Below, piece by piece: positions 63,503-64,000 of a DNA stretch of 64,000 nt (position 1 is the first letter of the stretch; every line of letters begins with the position of its first letter). Under the pieces are notes generated by a model that was given only the letters and a program-made list of their open reading frames with translations, was not told the origin of the DNA and did no database searches. A program made the position numbers and the translations under genes. Where the stretch lies: contig NZ_CP154799.1 in the NCBI RefSeq assembly GCF_050920705.1, forward strand, positions 1,550,001 to 1,614,000. The letters are read 5' to 3'. The stretch comes from Regnicoccus_A sp014224355. Its GTDB lineage: Bacteria > Cyanobacteriota > Cyanobacteriia > PCC-6307 > Cyanobiaceae.

Positions 63503-64000
63503 TCAGGGAACGGCCCGGATCGCCTCCACGCCCAGGCGCAGGGCACCGGCGCGGAAGCCGGGATTGGGGCGGCCATCGTCGCCGAATTTCGAGTGCAGGA
63601 TCTGCAGCCGCGTGATCCGGGAGGGATCGAAGCGCAGCAGGGGCAGGGTCATCGGCTGGGCCCGCACCGAGGCCTTGAGTTGCTCGAAGGGGATCTCCAC
63701 CGTGGTCAGGCCCTCGGAACTGGTGGCGAATTCGCTCACCCAGCGCAGCCCCCCCGGAATCAGTTCGGTGAGGCCGGCCACCCCATCGGCGCAGGCCACC
63801 GCCAGCTTGTAGCGCCGCCCGTCGCCGCGCAGGTCGAGCTGGAGCGCCCGGTAGGCACTCAGATCCAGGGGCGGTGAGAACAGCGGGGAGCGGCAGCTCA
63901 CGAAGCCGCCCCCGGCTTCGATCACCTCCGCCTCCAGCACCAGCCCCGATGGTCCGCTGCGGCAGACGCCGCTGCTGCGGCCCCCCATGATCGTGTCGTT
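63503..64000 (-). CDS. CIA30-family protein, N-terminus outside the window
   Basis: The visible 165 residues start near NDTIMGGRSSGVC, the usual N-terminal motif (V-N-D-x-V-M-G-G-x-S) of CIA30 proteins. RSPLFSPPLDLSAYRALQLD, LRGDGRRYKLAVACADG and FEQLKASVRAQPMTLPLLRF, then SRITRLQILHSKFGDDGRPN, follow the carbohydrate-binding-like jelly roll of this family. In mitochondria it helps complex I assembly; cyanobacterial members are of unclear role. The gene continues past 64,000. Confidence 0.85.
   Translation of the reverse strand, partial: NDTIMGGRSSGVCRSGPSGLVLEAEVIEAGGGFVSCRSPLFSPPLDLSAYRALQLDLRGDGRRYKLAVACADGVAGLTELIPGGLRWVSEFATSSEGLTTVEIPFEQLKASVRAQPMTLPLLRFDPSRITRLQILHSKFGDDGRPNPGFRAGALRLGVEAIRAVP

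Overview
The window looks like a chromosome segment of a high-GC picocyanobacterium of the Cyanobium / freshwater Synechococcus type. The signs are a cyanoexosortase A with its partner protein, several small proteins of cyanobacterial character, a DprA-like mediator protein, a CuA-less second terminal oxidase (ARTO), and GC-rich housekeeping genes. Genus is an inference; no rRNA or marker set is present.

Positions 1-15,460 hold an exopolysaccharide or O-antigen-like cluster: the 3' end of a STELLO/DUF288-type glycosyltransferase gene, five further glycosyltransferases, two WcaF-type acyltransferases, a sulfotransferase, a broken FkbM methyltransferase, a Wzy-like membrane protein, a YdcF-like protein, an SDR-type sugar oxidoreductase and a WecA/WbpL-like sugar-1-phosphate transferase that would start the repeat unit on undecaprenyl phosphate. 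Most genes overlap by four bases, including GTGA and TTGA start-stop overlaps, so translation is probably coupled. An IS5-like element has split the FkbM gene.

Positions 13,300-28,000 are a decaying accessory region. It holds two intact VapBC-like or Phd/PIN modules and three remnants. It also holds IS1182, IS3 (two), IS481 (two), IS110 and IS256 sequences, a duplicated tail of the Wzc kinase gene, and two AT-rich genes for exported proteins ending in (V/I)PAP, a hydrophobic stretch and basic residues. Transposase genes are broken by short hairpin-forming inserts, three of which begin GTAG like REP elements.

Positions 27,990-34,730 return to polysaccharide export. A Wzc-type tyrosine autokinase is divergent from a four-gene run: an HpsJ-like membrane protein, cyanoexosortase A, its associated protein, and a FlaA1/CapD/WbpM-type dehydratase. 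The dehydratase, the oxidoreductase at 13.6 kb and the transferase at 14.5 kb could together make and load an UDP-QuiNAc/FucNAc-type first sugar. The two PAP-tailed proteins are the best candidate exosortase substrates.

From 34,660 to the end the genome is dense and ordinary: polA, an antiporter, gltX, tRNA-Asp, tRNA-Trp, rplS, map, a phosphotransacetylase-like protein, a DprA-like protein, NfeD divergent from an SPFH protein, yajQ, and a 5-oxoprolinase plus gamma-glutamyltransferase pair for glutathione breakdown. A six-gene operon follows: two DUF2231 membrane proteins, CuA-less oxidase subunits II, I and III, and a GMC oxidoreductase. The window closes with ilvD, a hypothetical gene and a CIA30-family gene cut by the edge. 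Some conserved genes carry one-base frameshifts, at least two of them in C homopolymers, that may be sequencing errors.
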